Assembly (NCBI GenBank): GCA_945862245.1
Contig: CAMAXN010000001.1
Span: 62,001 to 126,000, forward strand
DNA: 64,000 nucleotides
Origin: Prosthecobacter debontii
Lineage (GTDB): Bacteria; Verrucomicrobiota; Verrucomicrobiia; Verrucomicrobiales; Akkermansiaceae
Direction of reading: 5' to 3'
Made by a program: the position numbers and the translations under genes. A model generated the notes under the pieces. The model worked only from the letters and a program-made list of their open reading frames with translations, did not search any database and was not told the origin of the DNA. This document shows, in pieces, positions 18,220-27,869 of the stretch. Each line of letters begins with the position of its first letter. Position 1 is the first letter of the stretch.

Positions 18220-18334
18220 ACGTATACGGGTTGTTTGATTTATGAGTCAAGCGCCCACAGTCTCCAAGGCTCTCGTGATCTATCGCATCGCGGGAGTCTT
18301 TTATTTATCTCTTATATAGTAATTTCCTAGCTCA

Positions 18335-20494
18335 ATGTACGAAGCCCCTAAGCAAACGGAACTATCCCAGCATACTACTGATTACTTACAAGTGATCAAG
18401 AACCGTTACGGTGTGATACTGCTCACATTGTTTCTCGTGTTCATGACGTCAGCTGTCATCACATACTTGATGCCCAAAAAATTCGAAAGTTCTGCTACGA
18501 TCGAGGTGAAGCCCCGCGAGCGCACGATTGACCCTCTTGGTGGCATGATGCGGGAAAGCGGTCCGATGATGACTCCGCAATTTTTTGCCACGGAGTTCGA
18601 GAAGATAAAGAGCCGTAACTCTCTTGGAAGGATTATTAATAGCTTAGACCTTACAAGCAAGTGGTCAATGGACTATGAAATGGTTTTAAAAAAATTGAAG
18701 GCTATTGTAGATACCCAAAATATAAGAGGTACCGACCTTATTGAGATTAATGTCCGCGACGAAAGCAAGGAAGACGCGCGAGATATCGCTGCTGAGGTGG
18801 CTCTCTCATACAAGGAATATCGCAATGAACTTGAAAGCAGAACCCAAGAAAGAGGCAACAATGAGATTAGAAAAGCAGTCCGCCAACAGGAGGATAGGGT
18901 AGAAGACCGACGTAAAGTTCTATCAACAATCAGCCGTAATAAAAAGATTATCTATTACGGAGACCCTGAATTGATGAATAAAAGCGGGTTGGACGAAGAT
19001 AATGAGGCGTCATTCGCGCTTTCTCGCTATTCAGAACTGGAAACTGAGAAGTCGCAGTTGGAAACGCAGATTCAAAATCTTCTCAACTATGATAGCGAGG
19101 CTTTACTGATTTACGCGTCCGGGCTGGATCTTCCCGATAACATAATTAAAACCGTCTACCCCGAATACCTTGCATTGAAGCGGGATATCGAAGGTCTGAA
19201 GGCCAGCGGTCTTGGTGATAGGCATCCAATAGTTGTTTCTAACCAAAAGATCATTGATAGGATGAAAGATGACCTCAATGAAGGTGTGGTTAATCTCCGC
19301 ACCCGTTTGCAAGGTCAATTAGACGTGGCTGTCAAAAATTTGGAGAAAGCTATGACTAGAAAGACAGAAACGAAGGACGCCGCTCTAGAGCGCAGCTTCG
19401 ATACTTCTGACTACGTCAATGCAAAGAGAGATTTTGAAACGGATCAGGAGCTGCTCGAACAGATGAAGATCAAACTCATGACTGAGGATATCGCAGCCAG
19501 TATGCCGAATGAGTCCATTGTTATTCATGATCAGCCAGTCATTTCCAATGAGCAAGTCAGTCCGAATGTCATGCTTAATCTGGTTCTAGGTGCGGTTATT
19601 GGTCTGGTTTTCGGTATCGGCATAGCATTCTTTCTCGAGTATCTTGATACTTCGATCAAGTCCATGGAAGAAGTCGAGCTCTACCTGCAACTTCCTGTTC
19701 TAGCAGTCATTCCCCAGAATGTAGGCATTCTACACAAGCAGTTTGGGATGAGCCCCGATGCTGAGGCTTATCGAATTCTTAGGACGAACATCGAATACAA
19801 CCGCAAGAATCCCGAAGATAATGCACTTACAATAATATCAGGTTCCGCTGGTGAAGGGAAATCTACAACTCTCATCAACCTTGCCTACATTTGCGCCCAG
19901 GGAGGCTACACCACTCTGATTATCGACGCCGACCTTCGCCGCCCTACGCTGCATAAATTCTTCGACATCTCTAATAGCGTGGGACTGACCAATTATCTAA
20001 CCACAGAGATGATGCCTGAGGATGTAATCCTCCAGACGCCTGTCGATAACCTGTATTTTATGCCTTCCGGCACTCTTCCCGCAGATGCGGCGGGTATCCT
20101 CAACTCGCGGCGTATGTCTGAGCTGATACTAGAAGTCAAACAGCGCTTCGACATGGTTCTTCTGGATAGCCCGCCGATTTTGGGCATTAGCGACGCTTCG
20201 GTTTTGGTCAACGAGGTAGATCTTACCCTTATGATTATCCAGCACCGAAAACTGCCTAAACACATGCTGGTACGCGTTAAAAAAGCCGTCGAGAATGTTG
20301 GGGGCCGCCTGATTGGTGTGGTTCTCAATAATGTGAATATCTCAAGCGACGGTGCATACCAGTATTATACCAGTTACTATTCCTACTACGCTCCCGCAGA
20401 ATCCCAGATTAGGCCTGCCGTAACCTACGGCACTAACACCACCCCACAGAAAGTTTCGGCTACTTCGAAGTCAAAGGAAAAAGACTTGTATTAG
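18335..20494 (+). CDS. Wzc-like chain-length determinant / BY-kinase
   Basis: Wzz N-terminus; Walker A ISGSAGEGKSTTLINLA; Walker A' TLIIDADLRRP; Tyr-rich tail YQYYTSYYSYYAP. Confidence 0.92.
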   Translation: MYEAPKQTELSQHTTDYLQVIKNRYGVILLTLFLVFMTSAVITYLMPKKFESSATIEVKPRERTIDPLGGMMRESGPMMTPQFFATEFEKIKSRNSLGRIINSLDLTSKWSMDYEMVLKKLKAIVDTQNIRGTDLIEINVRDESKEDARDIAAEVALSYKEYRNELESRTQERGNNEIRKAVRQQEDRVEDRRKVLSTISRNKKIIYYGDPELMNKSGLDEDNEASFALSRYSELETEKSQLETQIQNLLNYDSEALLIYASGLDLPDNIIKTVYPEYLALKRDIEGLKASGLGDRHPIVVSNQKIIDRMKDDLNEGVVNLRTRLQGQLDVAVKNLEKAMTRKTETKDAALERSFDTSDYVNAKRDFETDQELLEQMKIKLMTEDIAASMPNESIVIHDQPVISNEQVSPNVMLNLVLGAVIGLVFGIGIAFFLEYLDTSIKSMEEVELYLQLPVLAVIPQNVGILHKQFGMSPDAEAYRILRTNIEYNRKNPEDNALTIISGSAGEGKSTTLINLAYICAQGGYTTLIIDADLRRPTLHKFFDISNSVGLTNYLTTEMMPEDVILQTPVDNLYFMPSGTLPADAAGILNSRRMSELILEVKQRFDMVLLDSPPILGISDASVLVNEVDLTLMIIQHRKLPKHMLVRVKKAVENVGGRLIGVVLNNVNISSDGAYQYYTSYYSYYAPAESQIRPAVTYGTNTTPQKVSATSKSKEKDLY

Positions 20495-20517
20495 AGAAAA
20501 GCCGCTAAAAAATACTA

Positions 20518-21108
20518 ATGACCAACAAATTTATGAAATACTCAATTATTAAATCTTTGGGCACATGCTTGCTGGCATTTCTTGTTCTCTTCTGCCCTGT
20601 GTTTTCTCAAATTCAGCAGGGGACCGCCTTGCAGATTACGATCCAAGGGGTTCCAAAAGAAGAGCAAACTACGATCAACGGAATGTATCCTGTTTCCGAG
20701 AGCGGCACGATTAACTTGCCATACGTCGGCACCATGCGTGCTGCTGGTCTTAGCCCAGAAGTATTGGCCAGTTCGATCCAGACTGCATATAAAGAGGCTC
20801 AGATATACAATAATCCTACGATTCAGGTTATTTGGACTGCAGAAGGAGCAGGAGTGAGAGAGCAGGTCGTTCATGTGGGTGGTTACGTCAGAAAACCAGG
20901 ACCAGTGCAATTCCAAAGAAACCTCACCATCTGGCAAGCAGTCCAAGCGGCAGGTGGTGCTTCGGAATTTGGAAGCCTAAAGCGTGTCAAGTTATATAGG
21001 GCAGGCAAAATACAAACCTATGATATTGATAACGTCGAATTTAAGCAAATTCGCATGCAGCCAGACGATACGCTGGAAGTGCCAGAGAAAAATCTTTTTG
21101 GAGGCTGA
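20518..21108 (+). CDS. Polysaccharide export protein (Wza-like, SLBB domain)
   Basis: GTINLPYVGTMRAAGLSPEVLASSIQTAYKEA; VHVGGYVRKPGPVQFQRNLTIWQAVQAAGG. Confidence 0.88.
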   Translation: MTNKFMKYSIIKSLGTCLLAFLVLFCPVFSQIQQGTALQITIQGVPKEEQTTINGMYPVSESGTINLPYVGTMRAAGLSPEVLASSIQTAYKEAQIYNNPTIQVIWTAEGAGVREQVVHVGGYVRKPGPVQFQRNLTIWQAVQAAGGASEFGSLKRVKLYRAGKIQTYDIDNVEFKQIRMQPDDTLEVPEKNLFGG

Positions 21109-21146
21109 TCATTTGCTCTCATCAGCAGCGTATTTCACGAAAGGTA

Positions 21147-21836
21147 TTGGTTATTGGTATGAAAAATTATGCCATTTGTCTGTTTTTATCTCTTTCATTG
21201 TTTTGTCAGGTTCGTGGCAGGGAAATTTTACCCGAGCATTTGATTCAAGACCTCGGATCTACGGAATTCACCAGTAGAGAAAAAGCGCACGCAGAATTGC
21301 TAATATGGGCTCTGAAGCATACGCAGGCAGCTACATCTGAGTTTCTCAGGTTATACCGGGAAGATGATGACCCAGAGGTTAGAAAACGGTCCCGGGAAAT
21401 TCTAAAGGAGCTGGCCAATGCCGATTACCTTTCGGATGGGCAAGGTTACCTAGGTATACTGATGCAAGAGCAACCTCTCGAGGTGGGGCCTGATGGCAAA
21501 GCGATGTTTGGCATCAGGATACTTGATGTGATGGAGGGGAGTCCTGCGGAGCAAGCAGATTTTAGGGTTGGTGATGTGATTATTTCACTCGATGGCAAAG
21601 GGTGGGGAGAATTCGGAGCCGTGACGGCGTTCAGCCAATCCGTTGCCGCCAAGAAACCGTTGGCAGAGGTAATCCTGATGATCCGGAAGGCTAAGGGAGA
21701 GCCTTTCCGTGTCAGTGTGAAGCTGGGAAAACGGCCAATACAAGATCTGCAATTCGGAGGCGACCTCGGCCAGCTTGAGCAGCAGGCAAAGGAGCGGCAT
21801 TTCAAGGAATGGCTCAGGAAATTTCAGGAAGATTGA
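21147..21836 (+). CDS. Secreted PDZ-domain protein
   Basis: FGIRILDVMEGSPAEQADFRVGDVIISLDGKGW. Confidence 0.8.
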   Translation: MVIGMKNYAICLFLSLSLFCQVRGREILPEHLIQDLGSTEFTSREKAHAELLIWALKHTQAATSEFLRLYREDDDPEVRKRSREILKELANADYLSDGQGYLGILMQEQPLEVGPDGKAMFGIRILDVMEGSPAEQADFRVGDVIISLDGKGWGEFGAVTAFSQSVAAKKPLAEVILMIRKAKGEPFRVSVKLGKRPIQDLQFGGDLGQLEQQAKERHFKEWLRKFQED

Positions 21837-22436
21837 TTAGATTTGGCTTTCTCCTGCAGCGCGGTTCCGTTCATCGCTGTCAATTTCCCTCCACTTGCCA
21901 GTGACTAGTGATGGGTCCGAAAAGTTACCGATCCCGATGCGGATAAGTCTTAAGGTCGGATGTCCGATGGCGGCTGTCATACGCCTGACCTGACGGTTCT
22001 TCCCTTCCGTAAGAGTGATTCGTATCCAGGTATCGGGGACTTCTTTTCGAAAGCGGACCGGGGGTTCGCGGGGAGGGATCTCCGGACGTTGGCAAAGGAT
22101 TGAGGCCTCGCACGGCAAGCAGCGATGCCCACGGATGATGATGGAGCCTTCGCTAAGGATTTGCATTGCCTCAGGCTTCGGAATGCCTTCCACCTGTACG
22201 AAGTAGGTGCGGGGGTGTGCGTGCCTAGGATTCAGCAGTTTATAATTAAGCCCGGGTTCATCGGAAAGCAAGAGCAAGCCTTCCGAGTCCATATCCAGTC
22301 GACCGAGTGGATAAACTTTTTTGGGAAATCCGAAGTCTGCCAGTGTGCGCTGTTGGGGCCAATCGGGTGTGAATTGGCAAAGAACCCCGTAGGGCTTATG
22401 GAAAGCAATAACCATAGGGAAATGATACGGACGCAA
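21837..22436 (-). CDS. rluE: RsuA/RluE-family pseudouridine synthase
   Basis: FHKPYGVLCQF; YPLGRLDMDSEGLLLLSDEPGLNYKL; GKNRQVRRM. True start probably at MVIAFHKPYG. Confidence 0.9.
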   Translation of the reverse strand: MRPYHFPMVIAFHKPYGVLCQFTPDWPQQRTLADFGFPKKVYPLGRLDMDSEGLLLLSDEPGLNYKLLNPRHAHPRTYFVQVEGIPKPEAMQILSEGSIIIRGHRCLPCEASILCQRPEIPPREPPVRFRKEVPDTWIRITLTEGKNRQVRRMTAAIGHPTLRLIRIGIGNFSDPSLVTGKWREIDSDERNRAAGESQI

Positions 22437-22501
22437 TGTATGCGAAGGAAAAAGGCACCGACGATGAATTCGCCGAAGCCTAGGGGGAATCCTATTTGTT
22501 T

Positions 22502-22822
22502 CTAGGCGAGAGCAAGGAGCTTCGATTTGAGCTGATCCATGGTTACATTCGCACCAACGATTTGATCCTTCACCTCGCCGTTCTTGAAGAAGAGAAGCAG
22601 GGGGATAGACCGAACATTGTATTTCACGGCCAGTTCGCTGGCGTCATCGACATTCACCTTTGCTATCTTCGCTTGGCCTTCTATCTCGTTAGAGAGTTGG
22701 TCAAGGATAGGACCGATCATTTTGCAGGGGCCACACCACTCTGCCCAGAAATCAACCAGCACAGGTTGGTCGGAGTCGATCACTTCGGATTGGAAATTTG
22801 CTTGGGTAACGTTTATCGCCAT
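22502..22822 (-). CDS. trxA: Thioredoxin
   Basis: VDFWAEWCGPCKMIGPIL. Start placed at MAINVTQ (22822). Confidence 0.95.
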   Translation of the reverse strand: MAINVTQANFQSEVIDSDQPVLVDFWAEWCGPCKMIGPILDQLSNEIEGQAKIAKVNVDDASELAVKYNVRSIPLLLFFKNGEVKDQIVGANVTMDQLKSKLLALA

Positions 22823-22937
22823 GCATTTATTCTGAAACCCATTGAACATGACGTCAAGGGCGGGTATGAAAATCTCCACTCATCTATTCATAGGTTATGA
22901 ATGAGGAGCGGAGGGAATTGAATCCAGTAAAGAGAAG

Positions 22938-23015
22938 TTACTGAAGGTTTGCTCCGATGATAGTAAGATAGAGCACTCCGCCTGCAATCAGGGTGTTAAT
23001 TATGCCGATGATCAT
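22938..23015 (-). CDS. Candidate 25-aa hydrophobic peptide
   Basis: MIIGIINTLIAGGVLYLTIIGANLQ* between trxA and the Pro-rich membrane protein gene. Confidence 0.35.
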   Translation of the reverse strand: MIIGIINTLIAGGVLYLTIIGANLQ

Positions 23016-23036
23016 GGTTTTGTGTTGTTGGAATGA

Positions 23037-23570
23037 TTATTCGAGGAGTTGCGACCATTCGCCTTGCTTGTTGTTATCTTCGACGCCGATCCAGATACTT
23101 GAAATTTTGAATTGAATGCCAAGAACAACAAGGGCGGCGGCAAAACCAACACTAGCGAGTATTTTAGCAAACGTCTCTGCTCCAGTTTCATCATCGGGCT
23201 CTTCCTCGGAGGAGAAGGTGGGTTTCTGGGTGGCTGCGAAGCCTCCAGGACTGAGGGGCCTAGTGGGAGGAGTGATTGATACCGTGGCCTTAGGCAGTGC
23301 GATAGAGGCAGCGCCAGCCGTGGTGAAAGGTGTATTGGCGGTCCTTAGCGCGATAGTCGGTGCTCCAACTGGTGCGTTTGTGGTGGCGAGCTTAATGGTA
23401 GGCGCTCCAACCAGCGGAGCTCCTGCGGCGCGCAGTGGGACTGTTGGTGCAGGGGCCGTTGGTTGAATTGGGGTTGGGGCACCCGATGAAGAATCAAACA
23501 GCGGCAGACTTGCAGCGGCAGGAGCCGATGGAACGACGGGAGGAGTGGGTGGGGTTTCGTTTTCGCTCAT
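23037..23570 (-). CDS. Pro/Ala-rich low-complexity protein with C-terminal TM helix
   Basis: Disordered GAPTI-type repeats, then ILASVGFAAALVVLGIQFKISSIWI. Confidence 0.72.
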   Translation of the reverse strand: MSENETPPTPPVVPSAPAAASLPLFDSSSGAPTPIQPTAPAPTVPLRAAGAPLVGAPTIKLATTNAPVGAPTIALRTANTPFTTAGAASIALPKATVSITPPTRPLSPGGFAATQKPTFSSEEEPDDETGAETFAKILASVGFAAALVVLGIQFKISSIWIGVEDNNKQGEWSQLLE

Positions 23571-23663
23571 GCGGTTAATTTTTAGTTGATTAGAAAAGTA
23601 ACGCTAAACACCTTACTCATGTCAAACCTACAAGTTTGTATTTTTTTAGGGAACTCAAAAAGA

Positions 23664-24782
23664 TCAGGTGATAATTCGCTCGAACATCCAGAATAGCCCT
23701 GCCAAGGCTATTAAAATGGAGCCGCCGAGCTGGATTTTATTCGTCCATTTGCGCAACGGCTGCAGGATGATGGTTGCCAGAGCTAGGACGACGAGTTGGG
23801 CGAGCTCGACCCCGACGTTGAAACCGATTAGAGGGATAGCCATATCCTTGCCATCAAGGTTTCCCATTTTTTCCAGCAGAACACCTGCAAAGCCGAGTCC
23901 GTGGAGCAGGCCGAAGCCGAAGACCAGATACAGCCGGGACGGCTTCAGCTTTCGCACGATCAGGTTCTCGATGCCGATCCAAGCGATGCTGGCGGCGATA
24001 AGGATTTCCACCGGGGCCGAGGGCAGTCTGATAAGACCGAATACGGCGAGCGCGAGTGTGATGGAATGAGCTAATGTAAACAGCAGGGATTGTCCGAGAA
24101 GCGGCTTGAGCTTGGGAGCGAGGAGGAAGAGTCCTAGGATGAAAAGCAAGTGGTCGAGTCCGAGGGGAATAACATGGCGAAAACCCGAAATGATCCAGTT
24201 CTCCGTTTGCGCTGTGCGTGTGGGCGTAGCGCTAGGTTTGTTCTCGCCTTCTGGCACTTTCAGCAACACCGACGACATGCCGGATGAGATTGGGAAAACG
24301 GTGGGCATGTTCGTCCCCTCCTCGAAGACGATGTATAGGTCGGACTGGAGATCATCTTTCCACGAGGCCGAGAAATTGCCGGGTCCCGGCAGCGCGGGTA
24401 AGGTGATCTCGGTCTTCATTAGTGCCCAGCCGCCCTCTTCCGGTGGCAGCAGGAGAGGGGCTTTTTCGAAATCGGGAAAGCATATATCCCATTCTAACTC
24501 CTTGCCGTTGTATTCCAGCTTGAGGAGTTTGCGCATCGTCTTTTCCGCCTCGCGCGTGATTCGATCATGCTCCTCGGGAGGCGCGGCCATTACATCTTTA
24601 CGATAAAGTGGTGGAGCGCCCTCCACGCCGCGTGCATCGGGCAGCATGTAAGCAACGTCCAGCAGTCCCTCAAGTTTCCATTTCCCATCTGTCTGAAGGA
24701 GCTCAAGCTCTACTGTATCAATTTGATGGGCGCTTGTCGTGATGGCGCCTAAAAAAAAGATAAAAATAGCACGATTGATCAT
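23664..24782 (-). CDS. HupE/UreJ-family membrane protein
   Basis: GFRHVIPLGLDHLLFILGLFLLAP; TLAHSITLALA; GLLHGLGFAGVL. Confidence 0.9.
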   Translation of the reverse strand: MINRAIFIFFLGAITTSAHQIDTVELELLQTDGKWKLEGLLDVAYMLPDARGVEGAPPLYRKDVMAAPPEEHDRITREAEKTMRKLLKLEYNGKELEWDICFPDFEKAPLLLPPEEGGWALMKTEITLPALPGPGNFSASWKDDLQSDLYIVFEEGTNMPTVFPISSGMSSVLLKVPEGENKPSATPTRTAQTENWIISGFRHVIPLGLDHLLFILGLFLLAPKLKPLLGQSLLFTLAHSITLALAVFGLIRLPSAPVEILIAASIAWIGIENLIVRKLKPSRLYLVFGFGLLHGLGFAGVLLEKMGNLDGKDMAIPLIGFNVGVELAQLVVLALATIILQPLRKWTNKIQLGGSILIALAGLFWMFERIIT

Positions 24783-24802
24783 GGAGGGATTTTAAAACTA
24801 AC

Positions 24803-25102
24803 TCAGAGGGCGAATTTTCCGTCCTCATCTACGCCGTGCCAACCCAAACGGGCGAATGCGCGGAAGATACACTGCACGAGTTCTCCGTTCTCTTCACACT
24901 CTGTATGTTCGATCGTCGCAGATGAACTGAGGCAGCGGTTCGACTCGATGCTGATCACCGATTTGTATCCGTCGAGGTAGATCCAGTCACCCCACGCCTT
25001 CGATTCCAGGCGCGGAACTAGGTTTTCTTTTCTAAGTGCGTCCAACACTTCGTTGAGCGTGCTGGGAGCGGAGGTGTCGGAGATCTGTAGAAGAGTTTCC
25101 AT
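24803..25102 (-). CDS. Hypothetical protein, 99 aa
   Basis: Intact acidic ORF in an otherwise unoccupied gap. Confidence 0.6.
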   Translation of the reverse strand: METLLQISDTSAPSTLNEVLDALRKENLVPRLESKAWGDWIYLDGYKSVISIESNRCLSSSATIEHTECEENGELVQCIFRAFARLGWHGVDEDGKFAL

Positions 25103-25253
25103 TTCGGAGGAAAAGTACTTGTTGGAAATTATGTCAAGCTCTTCATACGGTCTAGGAGGAAATAGAATCTCCTGAGTGAGTCTTGTTTAAGGATGCGTTG
25201 CAGTCTCTCGTTGAGTTAGTAGCTTCATACAGATGCAACATTAAAGCCATCAG

Positions 25254-26627
25254 ATGAGACATCACACGAGAGATCATACGCCATCACGCATTGTCTTGGC
25301 TTTATTTTTCGCCGCCCTTTTGGGAAGCGCATTCGGCAAAGATAAAACCAATATTGTCATCCTTTACGCCGACGACTGGCGTTTCGATACGTTGGGGTGT
25401 GCGGGCAACCCCATCGTAAAGACGCCGAACCTCGACGCGCTTGCGAAAGAAGGCGTCCGATTCACGCACAACTGCGTCACCACCTCGATCTGCGGAGTGA
25501 GCCGTTCCTCCCTGTTAACCGGCCAGTGGATGTCCCGCCACGGCAACCGAGCTTTCAACGCTTTCGGCACCTTGTGGGATGAAACCTACCCCGGCCTGCT
25601 GCGTGATAACGGTTATTGGGTTGGTCAAATCGGCAAGTGGCATAGCGGGGAATTCCCCTCTAAAAAGTTCGATTACGGCACCAGTTATTCTGGTAGGCAT
25701 TGGGTGAAAGACGCCAACGGTGAGCCGATTCATGTCACAAAAAAGAACGAGAACGAAGCCCTTGAGTTCCTCGCCGAGCGTCCGCAGGAAAAGCCTTTCG
25801 TCCTTACTCTCGCCTTCTTCGCGACACACGCTGAAGACCATAACCCAAAACAATTCCTACCCCAACCGGAGAGCATGGAACTCTACAAGAATACCTCCAT
25901 CCCCGTCCCTAAAACCGCCACCGATGCTGCCTGGAAAAAACTCCCACACTTTTTCGACGCAAAGAACGAAGGTCGCAACCGCTGGACATGGCGCTTCGAC
26001 GAGCCCGGCAAATACCAGGAGATGATGCGGAACTACTACCGTCTCGCCACCGAAGTGGACGCCGTTTGCGGTAAGGTCATTGCCGAGCTGAAACGCCAGG
26101 GCATTTACGACAACACCCTTGTCATCTTCACTACCGACAACGGCTACTACCACGGCGAGCATGGTCTCGCCGACAAATGGTATCCCCACCAAGAAAGCAT
26201 CCGCGTCCCTCTCATCATCCGCGATCCTCGTATGTCTGCCGCCAAACGTGGAACTACCAACAATGCTTTCACACTCAACGTGGATCTCGCCCCCACCATT
26301 CTCGCCTCCGCCGGCCTCCCGGCTCCCGCCACGATGCAAGGCCGCGATCTCGCCCCACTCTACCTCACTGACGGCGTGGACGACTGGCGCACCGAGTTCT
26401 TCTACGAGCACCCCACGCTCAAGGATAAGAATTTCATTCCCGCCTCCGAGGCGCTTGTCAGGAAGGATTGGAAATACTTTTTCTGGCCTGAGCACAATCT
26501 CGAGCAACTCTTCCACATCACGGAAGATCCACTTGAGGAAAACGACCTCATCAACGATCCCGCGCAGAAAACTCGCCTCGCTGAGATGCGCACCCGTTTC
26601 AACGAACTCAAAGCCCAGGCGAAATGA
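25254..26627 (+). CDS. Secreted sulfatase
   Basis: [19 protein letters not shown]; sulfatase signature [31 protein letters not shown]. Confidence 0.93.
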   Translation: MRHHTRDHTPSRIVLALFFAALLGSAFGKDKTNIVILYADDWRFDTLGCAGNPIVKTPNLDALAKEGVRFTHNCVTTSICGVSRSSLLTGQWMSRHGNRAFNAFGTLWDETYPGLLRDNGYWVGQIGKWHSGEFPSKKFDYGTSYSGRHWVKDANGEPIHVTKKNENEALEFLAERPQEKPFVLTLAFFATHAEDHNPKQFLPQPESMELYKNTSIPVPKTATDAAWKKLPHFFDAKNEGRNRWTWRFDEPGKYQEMMRNYYRLATEVDAVCGKVIAELKRQGIYDNTLVIFTTDNGYYHGEHGLADKWYPHQESIRVPLIIRDPRMSAAKRGTTNNAFTLNVDLAPTILASAGLPAPATMQGRDLAPLYLTDGVDDWRTEFFYEHPTLKDKNFIPASEALVRKDWKYFFWPEHNLEQLFHITEDPLEENDLINDPAQKTRLAEMRTRFNELKAQAK

Positions 26628-26645
26628 GGCGTCGTCACCGCTATC

Positions 26646-27173
26646 ATGAACAAACCCACCATGAAACTCCTCGCCCTGCCGCTCATCGCATTCCTCTGCG
26701 GCACACTCCACGCCGCCGAAACCGATCTCATTTTCAAGGACGCCAAGAAGGAACTGGTTCGTCATTCCATGATCGGCGTGCGTGACACCCTCATCTTCTA
26801 TACCTTCGCGGAAAAAAGCGCCGTCCTCGTCTTCCGCATTGATAACAAGGCCGCCCTGCTGCCCGTCTCCGGCACCGTCCATCTCTTCGCCCCCGGCACC
26901 ACGGCGGAGGATCTCGGGAAATGGGTGAACAACCAGCACTCCGACGGCCTTTTCCCCGAAGTCCCCGAGCCGGTCATCACCAACAGGCTCGCCGACGGCA
27001 CGTGCACCGTCACCGCGCGCGAACTCGTGGGCCAGGAAAAGCAGGCCCTCAACGACGACGTCTTCGCCGATTACAAGGTGAAGCTCACCGTCAAGGAACA
27101 CCGCGAGGAGGGGAAATTCCGCATCGCCGCCTTTGAGGATGAGGCGAACGTATTTGTGAAAATCGAAAAGTGA
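26646..27173 (+). CDS. Secreted hypothetical protein between sulfatase genes
   Basis: Signal peptide LLALPLIAFLCGTLHA; compact ORF in the same orientation. Confidence 0.65.
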   Translation: MNKPTMKLLALPLIAFLCGTLHAAETDLIFKDAKKELVRHSMIGVRDTLIFYTFAEKSAVLVFRIDNKAALLPVSGTVHLFAPGTTAEDLGKWVNNQHSDGLFPEVPEPVITNRLADGTCTVTARELVGQEKQALNDDVFADYKVKLTVKEHREEGKFRIAAFEDEANVFVKIEK

Positions 27174-27179
27174 GCGTCC

Positions 27180-27720
27180 ATGAAAGCCCACATTGCCGCC
27201 TATCTCCTCGCCGCTTCTATTCTCCAAGCGGCGGAAAAGCCGAACATCATCGTCATCCTCACTGATGATATGGGCTTCTCCGACCTCGGCTGCTACGGCT
27301 CGTCCATCGATACCCCGCACCTGGACTCGCTCGCCGCCAAGGGCCTCTATCCCCACCAAGCCGGTGTCGGCCATATTTGAAGGACGAGGGCAAGCCCGGC
27401 TACCGCGGCCGGCTCAACGAAAGCTGCGTCACCCTCGCCGAAGCGCTCAAGTCCGCCGGCTTCACTTCCCTCGTAATCGGGTAATGGCATGTCGGCGACA
27501 ACAAAGGGCAGCACTCGCTCGACTGCGGTTTCGACCGCTTCTGGGGCTCGCCCGGCGGCGGCGGATTCTATTTCAAGGAGGCCATAATCGAGAAAAAGCG
27601 CGAGATCTTCCTCAACGCCGAAAAGATCGATCCCCCCGATGACATGTACGTCACCGACGACTTCACCGATCACGCCATCGCTTTCATCGACGAGGCCGTC
27701 ACGGAAATGGACAAGCCCCC
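27180..27720 (+). pseudogene. Decayed sulfatase
   Basis: [19 protein letters not shown]...LDSLAAKGL joined directly to [10 protein letters not shown], so the Cys motif is missing; other frame gives KDEGKPGYRGRLNESCVTLAEALKSAGFTSLVIG*WHVGDNKG...[18 protein letters not shown]. Confidence 0.88.
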
Positions 27721-27869
27721 ATCGTCGCCGCTGCGTTGCGCCTTCGCCTCCCTTTCGGTGGAGGGAGTCGCTGCAGCTGTTTGCGATGACCATCCCCCTG
27801 GCAAACAGATATCAGTCACTTCGCGTTTCCCCTTTCTTTCCGGTACGGGAACGGCTAGTTGCTAGAGCG

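Noticed and set aside
25857-27374. 505-aa minus-strand ORF across the sulfatase region
   Set aside because: Antisense to an intact sulfatase, a secreted protein and the sulfatase pseudogene; composition typical of antisense artefacts.
27639-27869. N-terminal extension of the NupC ORF
   Set aside because: The extension is an off-frame reading of the sulfatase pseudogene; the transporter begins at ATG 27870.
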